Source: Vulcanimicrobiia bacterium (lineage in GTDB: Bacteria > Eremiobacterota > Eremiobacteria > Baltobacterales > Baltobacteraceae). From it: a stretch of 32,488 nucleotides of DNA. The notes beneath the pieces are model-generated. The model was given only the letters and a program-made list of their open reading frames with translations. It ran no database searches and was not told the origin of the DNA. Position 1 is the first letter of the stretch, and the number at the start of each line of letters is the position of its first letter. A program made the position numbers and the translations under genes. Shown piece after piece: positions 1-7,054 of the stretch. The stretch lies in contig JAMXLG010000260.1 of assembly GCA_024281135.1 (NCBI GenBank), positions 1-32,488 on the forward strand. The letters run 5' to 3'.

Positions 1-1
1 A

Positions 2-508
2 CCGACGCCGCCGCCTCAAAAGACGCCGCCGCCGGTCAAGAAGCAGACGGTTGTGCAGCCGAAGCTCAAAGTCAACGTGCCGAAAACCTCAAACAATTCG
101 GCCACGACGACGAACGAGTCGCAGTACAACGTTAAAAGCGGCAACGAGCAAGGCGTACCGGCCGGTGCCGGAAACAAAGGAACAGCGGCTCCGGCAACCC
201 CGGCTCCGACGCCCAAACCCGCGTGCGCAAATCCGAATCAGGACGCAACGGTGACCAATGCCATGGCACCGGATTATCCCGACTCGGCACGCGACCTCGG
301 CTTAGGCCCGGTAACGGTGCTTGTCGAGGTGACGGTTTCGCCGACGGGTTCTCTCACGGATGCGACGGTCTACAAGTCGTCAGGTAACGGTGCGATCGAC
401 CGTGAAGCGCTGCGCGCTGCACATCAGTCGACGTACGCGCCGAAGTTGGTCAATTGTCAGCCGACAAGCGGCCAGTACCTCTTCCGTGCGGAATTCAACC
501 CAGACTAA
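2..508 (+). CDS. TonB-like protein, C-terminal part (5' end outside window)
   Basis: The reading frame is open from base 2, so the start lies upstream and this is the C-terminal 168 residues. It begins with a Pro/Lys-rich stretch (PTPPPQKTPPP), the periplasm-spanning linker typical of TonB, then an Ala/Pro/Thr-rich linker and a TonB C-terminal domain. Domain signs are PDYPDSARDLGLG, a VEVTVSPTG strand and YKSSGNGAIDREAL, ending in an aromatic strand (YLFRAEF). TonB proteins pass proton-motive energy from ExbB/ExbD to outer-membrane receptors; some relatives only share the fold. Two Cys flank the domain (ACANP before it, LVNCQP near its end), as in the next gene. An intrinsic terminator follows at 533-562. 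The family call is firm; the transported substrate is unknown. Confidence 0.8.
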   Translation, partial: PTPPPQKTPPPVKKQTVVQPKLKVNVPKTSNNSATTTNESQYNVKSGNEQGVPAGAGNKGTAAPATPAPTPKPACANPNQDATVTNAMAPDYPDSARDLGLGPVTVLVEVTVSPTGSLTDATVYKSSGNGAIDREALRAAHQSTYAPKLVNCQPTSGQYLFRAEFNPD

Positions 509-532
509 CCGCGTGCCGCGTCACGTGAAATT

Positions 533-562
533 GGAGCGCCCCCGTACGGGAGCGCTCCTTTT
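533..562 (+). terminator. Intrinsic terminator after first TonB-like gene
   Basis: The arms GGAGCGC (533-539) and GCGCTCC (552-558) pair, with an inner CCC-GTAC-GGG stem at 541-550 after one C/A mismatch, followed by TTTT. It lies between the stop at 508 and the ATG at 575, so the second TonB-like gene is probably transcribed from read-through or from a promoter not visible here. Confidence 0.7.
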
Positions 563-574
563 CGTTGGAGTCCG

Positions 575-1216
575 ATGAATCCGCAACGCGCGCGTCGTCT
601 GCTCATCCTCGCCTTTGCGCTCTCGCTTCTCATTCATCTGATTCTCGCGACCGGTATACGCTGGCCGTTCGGCCCGTCGAAAGAACAGGTCGCGACGGTC
701 GAACGGATCGAGCACGTGCGTGCGTTGCGCATTGCGCGTCAAACACCGCCACCAAAAACACCGCCGCCGGTTACACCATCGCCGCATCCGCCCGCACCGG
801 CCGCAACACCGAATCCGAAAAAAGCCAAGCCCGCAGGCGGCAGAGGCATCGGACCGCCGTCCGGTCCCGGAGCACCGCCGACCGCACCGCCTTCCCCCGC
901 ACCGACGCCCAAGGCTACAGCAACGCCGAACTGCGCGACGGCCGACACGGCTGCATTTTTGGCCGAGTCGCCGCCGCCACCGGAGATTGCGCCGGATGCT
1001 CGCGGCGCCGCAACAAGCGGGACCGCAAAAGTGCGCGTTGCGCTTGATGCAAACGGTGCGGTGCAGCAAACGACGGTCGTACAAAGCAGCGGAAACACGT
1101 CGCTCGATCTCGTCGCAGTGACGATGGCTCGCGACGCGCGTTATACACCGGCAACGCACGCGTGCAAACCAATCGCAAGCAACTACATCTTCAGCGCAAA
1201 GTTCGTAGCATGGTAG
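575..1216 (+). CDS. TonB-like energy transducer protein
   Basis: 213 residues. The N-terminus has two Arg-rich turns and one membrane segment (about residues 8-26, LLILAFALSLLIHLILATG). A Pro-rich region follows (PPPKTPPPVTPSPHPP) and then a TonB-type C-terminal domain from about residue 120. In that domain KVRVALDANGAVQQTTV and VQSSGNTSLDLVAV match the family's strand and SSG helix. The ATG at 575 is preceded by GGAG with a short 4-nt spacer. It is a paralogue of the preceding gene, with the same two Cys positions flanking the domain (NCATA and HACKP), suggesting a disulfide in the periplasm (inference). The usual P-x-YP entry motif is replaced by Pro/Glu-rich sequence. It may act as an energy transducer or as a TonB-fold envelope protein. 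Confidence 0.75.
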   Translation: MNPQRARRLLILAFALSLLIHLILATGIRWPFGPSKEQVATVERIEHVRALRIARQTPPPKTPPPVTPSPHPPAPAATPNPKKAKPAGGRGIGPPSGPGAPPTAPPSPAPTPKATATPNCATADTAAFLAESPPPPEIAPDARGAATSGTAKVRVALDANGAVQQTTVVQSSGNTSLDLVAVTMARDARYTPATHACKPIASNYIFSAKFVAW

Positions 1217-1223
1217 CCGCCTG

Positions 1224-1835
1224 TTATGCAGAAAACGGGGGACGAGTCAACGCCGCTTCATATTCCGCGCGGCTGTGCACGGGGTCGCCGTGTGAGACGA
1301 TGATGCGTTCGAAGGGAAGATCGAGGAGCGCTTGCAGCGCGGGCAGCGCACGTTCTTCGTGCCATGGCGTCGACCAGATTCGGAGTTCGCCGTTGAGCGC
1401 GTTGAGTGCGTCGGCGAACACGATCGTTCGTTGTTGTGGAAACCAGAGTGGCGTTTCGTTTCTTCCGCGTCCGTCATAGAGCGCATGAGCGTTGCCGGGT
1501 AGTGCGGTGCCTGGATCGATGTAATGTAACTCCGTCTTGGGAGCATCGCCGCGGAAGAAGAGGCGCGGTCCGTACGCCTGCACGGGATACCGTTGCGCAA
1601 ATGCGTCGATGTCGCGAACGTGGTCCGGCTTGAGGATCGCGAAAGCCGTCGGTACAGCTTCGTCTAGACGTTGAAAGACGTGATTCGCGCCTTCGGGCGG
1701 TACGAGTGGATCGAGAACGAAGCGTTCGCCTTCGGATTCAATGCACGTCGAGGTTAGCGGCGGAAACGCGCCCGCGCGCGGGTCTGACGTCGTCCAGATC
1801 CAAATACCGGCCGCAACGTCAACGATGCGAAGCAG
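1224..1835 (-). CDS. Metallo-beta-lactamase-fold hydrolase-like protein, non-standard start
   Basis: About 203 residues if started at the CTG at 1835. Family signs are a strand followed by FVLDPLVPP near the N-terminus, ILKPDHVRD at the position of the HxHxDH motif (only D-H kept), IVFADAL (metal-bridging Asp) and IIVSHGDPVH (last His). The incomplete first motif suggests altered or lost metal binding. The frame is the same as that of the PilZ gene upstream, from which a single TAA (1841-1839) separates it. Between that stop and a GTG at 1583 there is no ATG, GTG or TTG, although this stretch clearly encodes the N-terminal half of the fold. CTG at 1835, about 11 nt after GGGGA, is my best guess. 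A GTG start at 1583 would leave only 119 residues and half the fold. It forms an operon with the PilZ gene. Confidence 0.6.
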   Translation of the reverse strand: MLRIVDVAAGIWIWTTSDPRAGAFPPLTSTCIESEGERFVLDPLVPPEGANHVFQRLDEAVPTAFAILKPDHVRDIDAFAQRYPVQAYGPRLFFRGDAPKTELHYIDPGTALPGNAHALYDGRGRNETPLWFPQQRTIVFADALNALNGELRIWSTPWHEERALPALQALLDLPFERIIVSHGDPVHSRAEYEAALTRPPFSA

Positions 1836-1838
1836 TGC

Positions 1839-2222
1839 TTAAAGCATCCCCATGTCGCGTAGCAGATGCAGCGTGTCGATGTAACGTTGCAAGTGTTTGC
1901 GCGTTTCTTCGTCGACGTTGAGGAAGGCGATGCCGGTACGATACCGTTGCAGAAGCGGATCGTAGCGCGACCAGCGAACGACGCCTTGGACGCGGAGCAC
2001 GGGTTGCGCGTCTCCACGCAACTCGACTTGGATGTTGACAGGTTCATCCTTCGTCAGCTCGGCGTTTGTAAGCATCGCCGTGCCGCCAAGCGCAATATCG
2101 TACGTCTCGGTGAATTCCGGCGCAAAGTCGTCGCCGATGCTGTACGAAACGAGCAGCGAATCTGCGACGCGCGGAAATTTGCGTTCCTGCGGCTCGGGCG
2201 CGCTCGTTTCAGGATGCTCCAC
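1839..2222 (-). CDS. PilZ domain protein (c-di-GMP receptor type)
   Basis: 127 residues from a GTG start with AAGG 8 nt upstream. PilZ domains bind cyclic di-GMP through RxxxR and (D/N)xSxxG motifs. Here the first is RKFPR (near residue 14) and the second is DIALGG (near residue 43), with Ala in place of Ser. The beta-barrel strands VNIQVELRG, LRVQGVVRWSR and YRTGIAFLNV follow in family order, then a C-terminal helix. The protein is a single domain with no output domain of its own, so it would act by binding a partner. It is the first gene of a minus-strand pair with the metallo-beta-lactamase-like gene. An HD-GYP-like gene at 5416-6558 is another possible c-di-GMP link. The family call is firm; ligand binding is inferred. 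Confidence 0.82.
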   Translation of the reverse strand: MEHPETSAPEPQERKFPRVADSLLVSYSIGDDFAPEFTETYDIALGGTAMLTNAELTKDEPVNIQVELRGDAQPVLRVQGVVRWSRYDPLLQRYRTGIAFLNVDEETRKHLQRYIDTLHLLRDMGML

Positions 2223-2275
2223 GGCGCTCGCCTTAGTCCGGCCGGATAGGCAATCCTGCCCATTCCGGCGTAACT

Positions 2276-3145
2276 GTGGGCCCCGTGACGCTTTTACAAG
2301 CCGTTGTGTTAGCGCTGCTCCAAGGGGTGAGCGAACTTTTTCCGGTTTCCAGCCTTGGACACACGATTCTCGTGCCCGCGGTCCTTCACTGGAACAACAT
2401 CAATCGCGCCGATCCGACATTTCTCGCTTTCGTGGTCGTGTTGCATCTCGGCACGGCCTTGGCGCTGATCGTATTCTATTGGCGCCAATGGGGTGCGATC
2501 GTTCGCGCGCTCGTCGCGAGCGTTATACGCGGCAAACTTTCGGACGATCGCGACGAACGCATCGGCTGGCTCTTGGTCGTCGGCACGATTCCGGTCGGCA
2601 TTCTCGGCGTGATCCTCGAACAGCCGGTCCGTGCGCTTTTCGGATCGCCCGCGCCGGCGTCCATTTTTCTTGCGATCAACGGTCTTGTGATGTTTGCCGG
2701 AGAGGCGCTTCGCCGGCGGCAGCAAGTTGCGGAGCACCGCGGCGACCGGCCGATGCAAAGCCTGTCGTTCTTCCAAAGCGTGCTGATCGGTTTCGCGCAG
2801 AGCTTTGCGCTCTTACCCGGCATCTCGCGTTCCGGCGCGTCAATGGTTGCGGGTCTGCTCTGCGATCTCGATCACGAAGATGCGGCGCACTTTTCGTTCT
2901 TACTTGCGACCCCGGTTATCTTTGCCGCTGCGATTCTTGAGATTCCGAAGCTCTTTGCACCGGACGCGCACGTCGTTGCAGTTCAAGCGGTGATCGGCGG
3001 GATTCTTGCAGGCATCGCGGCGTATCTGTCCGTTGCGTTTTTGACTCGGTATTTTAAGTCGAACGATCTACGCCCGTTCGGCTGGTATTGCTTGATCGTC
3101 GGCGTGGTTTGTTTCGTTCTTAGCCGTATGGGAGTGCTTTCGTGA
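2276..3145 (+). CDS. uppP: Undecaprenyl-diphosphate phosphatase UppP/BacA
   Basis: 289 residues, close to the family's usual 265-290. This integral membrane enzyme dephosphorylates undecaprenyl diphosphate, recycling the lipid carrier for peptidoglycan. The two family motifs are present: QGVSE-LFPVSSLGH (residues 16-29; many members read QGxTEFLPxSSSGH) and PGISRSGAS (from residue 181). Several hydrophobic segments span the protein. The start is GTG 2276 or the in-frame GTG 2285; neither has a strong Shine-Dalgarno sequence, so the first is kept. It is divergent from the PilZ gene and overlaps the next gene by 4 bases. A penicillin-binding protein in the window uses the same lipid cycle. Confidence 0.93.
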   Translation: MGPVTLLQAVVLALLQGVSELFPVSSLGHTILVPAVLHWNNINRADPTFLAFVVVLHLGTALALIVFYWRQWGAIVRALVASVIRGKLSDDRDERIGWLLVVGTIPVGILGVILEQPVRALFGSPAPASIFLAINGLVMFAGEALRRRQQVAEHRGDRPMQSLSFFQSVLIGFAQSFALLPGISRSGASMVAGLLCDLDHEDAAHFSFLLATPVIFAAAILEIPKLFAPDAHVVAVQAVIGGILAGIAAYLSVAFLTRYFKSNDLRPFGWYCLIVGVVCFVLSRMGVLS

Positions 3146-3336
3146 AGGCTCTTGCTATCGTTCTCGCAATTGTGTTTTTCGTTCTGGGGCTGCTCTACGG
3201 AATGGGCAGCATTAACTTCTTTACGAAGTCGGGGACCGAACATGCTCACCATATGACGCACCTCGTGGTGTGCTGGGTCCTGGGGCTCCTCAGCTTGATC
3301 TGGTACCGCTTCCAAAGCTCGGCCACTGCCCGCTAA
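3142..3336 (+). CDS. Small two-helix membrane protein
   Basis: 64 residues from a GTG that overlaps the uppP stop by 4 bases (GTGA), implying translational coupling. Two hydrophobic segments (about residues 4-22 and 41-56) flank a polar loop with a His cluster (EHAHHMTH). I do not recognise a named family. The position next to uppP suggests a membrane-associated accessory, but the sequence shows no motif that supports a specific role. Confidence 0.65.
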   Translation: MKALAIVLAIVFFVLGLLYGMGSINFFTKSGTEHAHHMTHLVVCWVLGLLSLIWYRFQSSATAR

Positions 3337-3381
3337 GCCAGCCGCTCAACCAACGCGTCACTAGGAAAAAAAGCCCTATCC

Positions 3382-3414
3382 CGTTCGGCCGTTCGCACCG
3401 CGAGCGGCCGAACG
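3382..3414. repeat. Perfect 10-bp inverted repeat, possible terminator
   Basis: CGTTCGGCCG (3382-3391) pairs perfectly with CGGCCGAACG (3405-3414) across a 13-nt loop. It lies in the 102-bp gap after the small membrane protein and 25 bp before the lipoprotein start. There is no real T-tract (TGCTCTCAT follows). It could be a weak terminator, a 5' UTR hairpin of the lipoprotein mRNA, or an operator. Confidence 0.5.
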
Positions 3415-3438
3415 TGCTCTCATACCATCGACATATAG

Positions 3439-4491
3439 ATGCGTCGTATCTTGATCGTTGGTGTTTGCATAGCGCTCGTCGCCGGGTGCGGCGGTGGCGG
3501 CGGAGGAGGCTCCACGCCGCCATTAGCTGCGCCAACGGCTGACCCGGGCACGCCCACACCCCCGCCTCCCAAGCCGACGGCGACGCCCAAGGCGACGGCG
3601 ACGCCCAAGCCGACTGCGACGTCAGAGCCGACGCCCACGCCGATTGGGGCAACGCCGAGCCCGACTCCCATTTCAACGCCGACCCCGACGCAAGCCCCTA
3701 CCGCCACACCGACTCCGGTTCCAACACCAACGCCAACACCACAAGTCGTTACACCGGGGTGGAATGGACAGAATCTATCGACGCAATATGAATACACCGA
3801 CTCCAGTGGTGTGGCACATGCGGCTGTCGTGAATGGAACGTACGGTGCTGCCTATACGAGCAATCACTCGTGCCCGAACGGCGGTTACTGTGGCGACTAT
3901 TCGAACGGCGGTAACGGTCCGACCGGAAGCACGATCGGCGGCGTTTCGTGCCAGCCGTACATGTCTGACAACTATCACATCCACGTGTTCGTCGGTATCT
4001 ACTATAACGGCAACGAGATCGCACTTCCGACCGCAACGGGCATGGCGAATCCAACGCTCGACAGTAACTACGACGACATGACCACGTCCGGTTTCTATCC
4101 GTGCGTTTACTTCACGCATACGCACGATTCAACCGGCGTCGTTCACATCGAGAGCGACAACGGCGGCGTCGCGGAAACCGTGCCCAACGATTCCAAGTTC
4201 AACCTCGGACAATACTTTGCGGTCTGGGGAATCAATGTCTATTGCCCGGTGGGATCGGGCTGCGTCGGTCAGTTCGGCCCGTACAACGGACAGATGGAGA
4301 TCTTTACTTCGGGCCAGCAGTTTAGAGGTGACGGTGCGCCCGGCGCGCCGACGACGGCCGAGCAAGATCTCTCGCCATGGTACGGCGATCCGAGTACAAT
4401 TCCGCTCTACTCGCATGAGGTCATCTGGATCCTGATCGGGCCGAACTTCCCATCGAAGTTGCCCGGCGTCAGTTTCGACGAACAGTTCTAA
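3439..4491 (+). CDS. Secreted lipoprotein with Pro/Thr linker and His-rich domain
   Basis: 350 residues. The signal peptide ends in the lipobox LVAGC, so Cys17 would be lipid-modified, and is followed by seven Gly. The +2 Gly is compatible with outer-membrane sorting. A long Pro/Thr/Ala linker (about residues 25-105) includes three tandem 18-bp units. The folded domain from about residue 110 has HIHVFVGIYYNG, several Cys, YFTHTHDSTGVVHIES and LGQYFAVWG. I recognise the HTHDxTGxxHIE...LGQ(F/Y)F pattern from uncharacterised secreted bacterial and archaeal proteins but know no activity. The His and Cys content would suit metal binding (inference). No strong Shine-Dalgarno precedes the ATG. It is convergent with the next gene. 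Confidence 0.72.
   Translation: MRRILIVGVCIALVAGCGGGGGGGSTPPLAAPTADPGTPTPPPPKPTATPKATATPKPTATSEPTPTPIGATPSPTPISTPTPTQAPTATPTPVPTPTPTPQVVTPGWNGQNLSTQYEYTDSSGVAHAAVVNGTYGAAYTSNHSCPNGGYCGDYSNGGNGPTGSTIGGVSCQPYMSDNYHIHVFVGIYYNGNEIALPTATGMANPTLDSNYDDMTTSGFYPCVYFTHTHDSTGVVHIESDNGGVAETVPNDSKFNLGQYFAVWGINVYCPVGSGCVGQFGPYNGQMEIFTSGQQFRGDGAPGAPTTAEQDLSPWYGDPSTIPLYSHEVIWILIGPNFPSKLPGVSFDEQF
3571..3624 (+). repeat. Three tandem 18-bp units in lipoprotein linker
   Basis: Three consecutive 18-bp units of the form AAG(C/G)CGAC(G/T)GCGACGCCC code for KPTATP, KATATP and KPTATS. The first two differ by one base; the third has diverged at its end. Such units can change in number by slippage and so alter linker length. 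Confidence 0.75.
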
Positions 4492-4492
4492 A

Positions 4493-4514
4493 AACGAACG
4501 GTTCTTATTTCGTT
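4493..4514 (-). terminator. Weak hairpin between convergent genes
   Basis: AACGAA (4493-4498) and TTCGTT (4509-4514) form a 6-bp stem between two convergent genes. Read on the minus strand the stem is followed by a short T run, so it may end the minus-strand operon. The stem is short, so confidence is low. Confidence 0.35.
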
Positions 4515-5419
4515 CCGACGAGATAGATTTCGTACGGATGCGGTGCGATGATGCGAACGTTGGAGCGCGCATTGCGAAGGATGGGTTCGAGTTCGGGCAT
4601 CCGCTGTTCCGTTGTTTGCATGATGACGACCGGATAGTTGTCGGCGGCGGAAAGAATCGACGAGATTGCGCGCGCGTAGGACGGCGGATCGGCAGCGCGA
4701 GCGCCGAGAAGCGAGTCGCGATAGGCGTGCTCGATCGTGAAATACGGATTCCCTTGCCACCACGCTTCCCACATCCAAATCCGCGCGTCCGCGCTGCGGA
4801 ATGAATTGCGCGCGGGCGGTGCAAGGAAGAGCGCATCGGCAGGCTGCGCGGACATCGTCGCGAGCACGTCCCCTTGGCGAACCGTGTTGCGACGCATATT
4901 CGGCGTCACCCATTGTTCGGTCTGACGAATGTACGTCCACGCGAGTTCGCTCGGCGGAATATCGTTCATGTCGTCCGGCGATTGCGTCTTTTGTAGCCAG
5001 TAGCAAAACGTTCGCCAAAGTCCGATGATCGCAAGCCCGGTTTGCTGATCGCTGCGCAAGTTGTGCACGTTGTCGTGCCACACGCCCAAATACGCGCACT
5101 GCTCTTCGCTGAAGAAAACGCCTTCCCACGCTTTGAACATGTCGAGCGAATAGATTCTGCCGGGAAGCATCTCGACGATCTCGGCGACTTCACTGTCGCG
5201 CAAATATGTCAGATCGTTGACGACGAGGCCTTCGCCGACGCGAACGAACCACTCCAGCAAATCGCCGCCGTGTACGGCGATGCCGTGGCGTTTGAGATAG
5301 TTCAAATGCGTCGGCAGTCCCATGAACGGATCGACGAGACTCGTGCACTCGTATTCCATGAGGAGTTCGTGCAGTCTCGACGGCGAGATACGTCGCGTGC
5401 GTTCGTGAAGCTCGATCAT
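4505..5419 (-). CDS. D12-type adenine methyltransferase-like protein, catalytic motif lost
   Basis: 304 residues. The fold resembles D12-class (Dam-like) N6-adenine DNA methyltransferases. LVDPFMGLPTHLNYLKRHG (about residues 31-49) matches the SAM-binding DPFxGxG...LK region, GLVVND follows as the anDi strand, and GVFFSEEQCAYLGVWHDNV matches the region before the target domain. Where true enzymes have (L/V)DPPY, this reads LFLAPPA, so both the catalytic Asp and the Tyr are Ala. Methyl transfer by the usual mechanism is therefore unlikely; SAM or nucleic-acid binding may remain. The ATG overlaps the stop of the HD-GYP-like gene by 4 bases, so the two are made together. No restriction gene is nearby. 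Fold assignment is moderate; function is unknown. Confidence 0.6.
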   Translation of the reverse strand: MIELHERTRRISPSRLHELLMEYECTSLVDPFMGLPTHLNYLKRHGIAVHGGDLLEWFVRVGEGLVVNDLTYLRDSEVAEIVEMLPGRIYSLDMFKAWEGVFFSEEQCAYLGVWHDNVHNLRSDQQTGLAIIGLWRTFCYWLQKTQSPDDMNDIPPSELAWTYIRQTEQWVTPNMRRNTVRQGDVLATMSAQPADALFLAPPARNSFRSADARIWMWEAWWQGNPYFTIEHAYRDSLLGARAADPPSYARAISSILSAADNYPVVIMQTTEQRMPELEPILRNARSNVRIIAPHPYEIYLVGTK

Positions 5420-6558
5420 GCGTGCGTCTTTGCCGATTCCATTACGGCGCGCACGACCTTCGGATCGAATTGCGTTCCCGCCGCGTCATCAAGGCGCTCT
5501 CCGCGATCGAGTCGAGCGTAGGCGATTGCGGCCGAAAGAATCGATGCCGTTACCGGAATATCCCGGCCACGCGCACCGCTCGGCTTCCCCGTTCCGTCGA
5601 ACCACTCGCCGCGCGTACCAATGACGGGCGCAGTCGATGTAAGCGTTGCGAAAGTACGTGTGAAGTCCGCGGCTGCGGCGGCATTGGATACGCGCGCATC
5701 AATGCCTAAGCGCGCGAGGGGATCGAACTGCTCGTCTTCCGCGAATTCCTTTGTGATTTCTCCCGCACCGAAGAGCCGGCACGCGAGCGCGAGATCGGCG
5801 CGTTCTTGCGGATCGAGATCGAGCGCCACGGCAGTTCCGCTTGCGAGTGTCGCAATGCGCCGCCAGCGTCCGGGTACGCCGTTGTGATCGTCGATGGCGT
5901 CGGCCATAGAATCGAGAAGCGCATCAACCGGCGTGCTTTCGCCAAGCGCGTCGAGGGGAAGCGGGACCTCGGCGATTTCGCCGGCATGGTGATGGAACCA
6001 GATGGTAAACGTGCGCGTCTGATCGGGCCCAAACGCGCGACCGCTCTCGATGCCGATTGCGCCGAGCGCTTCTTCCGGATCGCTCGCGCGAATGTAATAG
6101 TCGGCCAATGCGAGGAGCTGGGCGCTCTGCGGAATTCCGTACCACCGCAGTTGATCCGGGTACCCCGTCCCGTCCCAACATTCCGACTGCCAGCGCACTA
6201 TGTCGCTCGTCTCGACGGGGAGGGCGGTGACGGAGGCGCAAAAGCGAGCACCGCGCGCCGGAACATCCCATCGTTCCATGCGGGCCTCACGATCGCTTAG
6301 CGACCGGCCCTTGCGATAGGCGGCACTGCCGATCGCGCCCGTTGCATGCAAAAGCCCGGCGAAGTAGAGCGCCGTTCGTTCGGCTTGCGCAACTTGTGCT
6401 ATTTCGGCAAGCGCAACCGCAAGCGATGCCTTACGCATCGCCATTCCGGGAACATTACCCATGGCCGCGTCACTGACCGCGCCATACCATGAAAGAACAT
6501 CGGCGAGCCGAGCGCGCGCGGTCCGAGGATCGCCGCCGGTGTCCTGGAATAGCGTCAT
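5416..6558 (-). CDS. Degenerate tandem HD-GYP-like protein
   Basis: 380 residues from ATG 6558, preceded by GGGAAGAG. The frame stays open further upstream but would then be antisense to moaC, so the longer version is rejected. HD-GYP domains hydrolyse cyclic di-GMP using HD and HHExxDGxGYP residues. Here the first domain has LLHATGAIG where LLHDIGK is expected, and ECWDGTGYPDQL followed by GIPQSAQLLALADYY, so HD and HHE are lost while GYP is kept. The second half repeats the pattern as EWFDGTGKP...RDIPVTASILSAAIAY, with GKP for GYP. The protein therefore looks like two fused copies without the full metal site, more likely a binding or scaffold protein than a phosphodiesterase. It overlaps the methyltransferase-like gene by 4 bases. 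Confidence 0.68.
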   Translation of the reverse strand: MTLFQDTGGDPRTARARLADVLSWYGAVSDAAMGNVPGMAMRKASLAVALAEIAQVAQAERTALYFAGLLHATGAIGSAAYRKGRSLSDREARMERWDVPARGARFCASVTALPVETSDIVRWQSECWDGTGYPDQLRWYGIPQSAQLLALADYYIRASDPEEALGAIGIESGRAFGPDQTRTFTIWFHHHAGEIAEVPLPLDALGESTPVDALLDSMADAIDDHNGVPGRWRRIATLASGTAVALDLDPQERADLALACRLFGAGEITKEFAEDEQFDPLARLGIDARVSNAAAAADFTRTFATLTSTAPVIGTRGEWFDGTGKPSGARGRDIPVTASILSAAIAYARLDRGERLDDAAGTQFDPKVVRAVMESAKTHA

Positions 6559-6583
6559 CTCTTCCCGCGATTTACATATTGCC

Positions 6584-7054
6584 GTGCAGAAACCCTCACA
6601 TATCACGCCCGATGGCAGCATTTCGATGGTCGATGTATCCGAAAAAGCTGTGACGGCGAGAACCGCGCGCGCCGAGGCGCGCATACGATTTCCAGCGGAC
6701 GCCGCGCGCGGGCTTCGCGAAGCGACGCTTCCCAAAGGTGACGCGTTTGTTACCGCGCAGATCGCGGGCGTAATGGCGGCCAAGCAGGCATCGACACTCA
6801 TTCCGCTCACGCATCCACTCCCGCTCTCACACGTCGACGTAACCTTTGAATGGATCGACGACGTCGTGCTGCGTGTGGAGGCCGTCGCCGCAACGAGCGC
6901 GCAGACCGGTGTTGAGATGGAGGCGATGGTTGCGGCAAGTGTCGCCGCGCTCACGATCTACGATATGACGAAGGCGCTCGATAAGGGCATCGTGATTGAA
7001 GCGGTACGTCTTCTCGAAAAGACCGGCGGGAAGAGTGGGCGGTGGACCGCTTGA
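6584..7054 (+). CDS. moaC: Cyclic pyranopterin monophosphate synthase MoaC
   Basis: 156 residues from GTG 6584 (E. coli MoaC has 161). It converts the MoaA product to cyclic pyranopterin monophosphate in molybdopterin synthesis. Seen: SHITPDGSISMVDVSEK at the N-terminus, K51, LTHPLPLS (His77; many members read LCHPL), TGVEMEAMVAASVAALTIYDMTKA with Asp127 and Lys130 at the active-site positions. An upstream ATG at 6461 would add about 40 unrelated residues and run antisense into the HD-GYP-like gene, so GTG 6584 is chosen; it aligns with known N-termini. No Shine-Dalgarno is visible. Its start lies only 25 bp from the divergent HD-GYP-like start. It overlaps mogA by 13 bases. Confidence 0.93.
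   Translation: MQKPSHITPDGSISMVDVSEKAVTARTARAEARIRFPADAARGLREATLPKGDAFVTAQIAGVMAAKQASTLIPLTHPLPLSHVDVTFEWIDDVVLRVEAVAATSAQTGVEMEAMVAASVAALTIYDMTKALDKGIVIEAVRLLEKTGGKSGRWTA

Noticed and set aside
2032..2940. Long Arg/Ser-rich open frame on the plus strand across the PilZ start and uppP
   Set aside because: It is an out-of-frame shadow; uppP in another frame carries the conserved motifs.
5416..5419. Possible restriction-modification system around the methyltransferase-like gene
   Set aside because: No endonuclease or specificity gene is nearby and the DPPY motif is lost.
6559..6954. Upstream extension of the HD-GYP-like gene
   Set aside because: It lies antisense to moaC, is low in complexity (Ala/Ser/Thr) and has no similarity to the domain.
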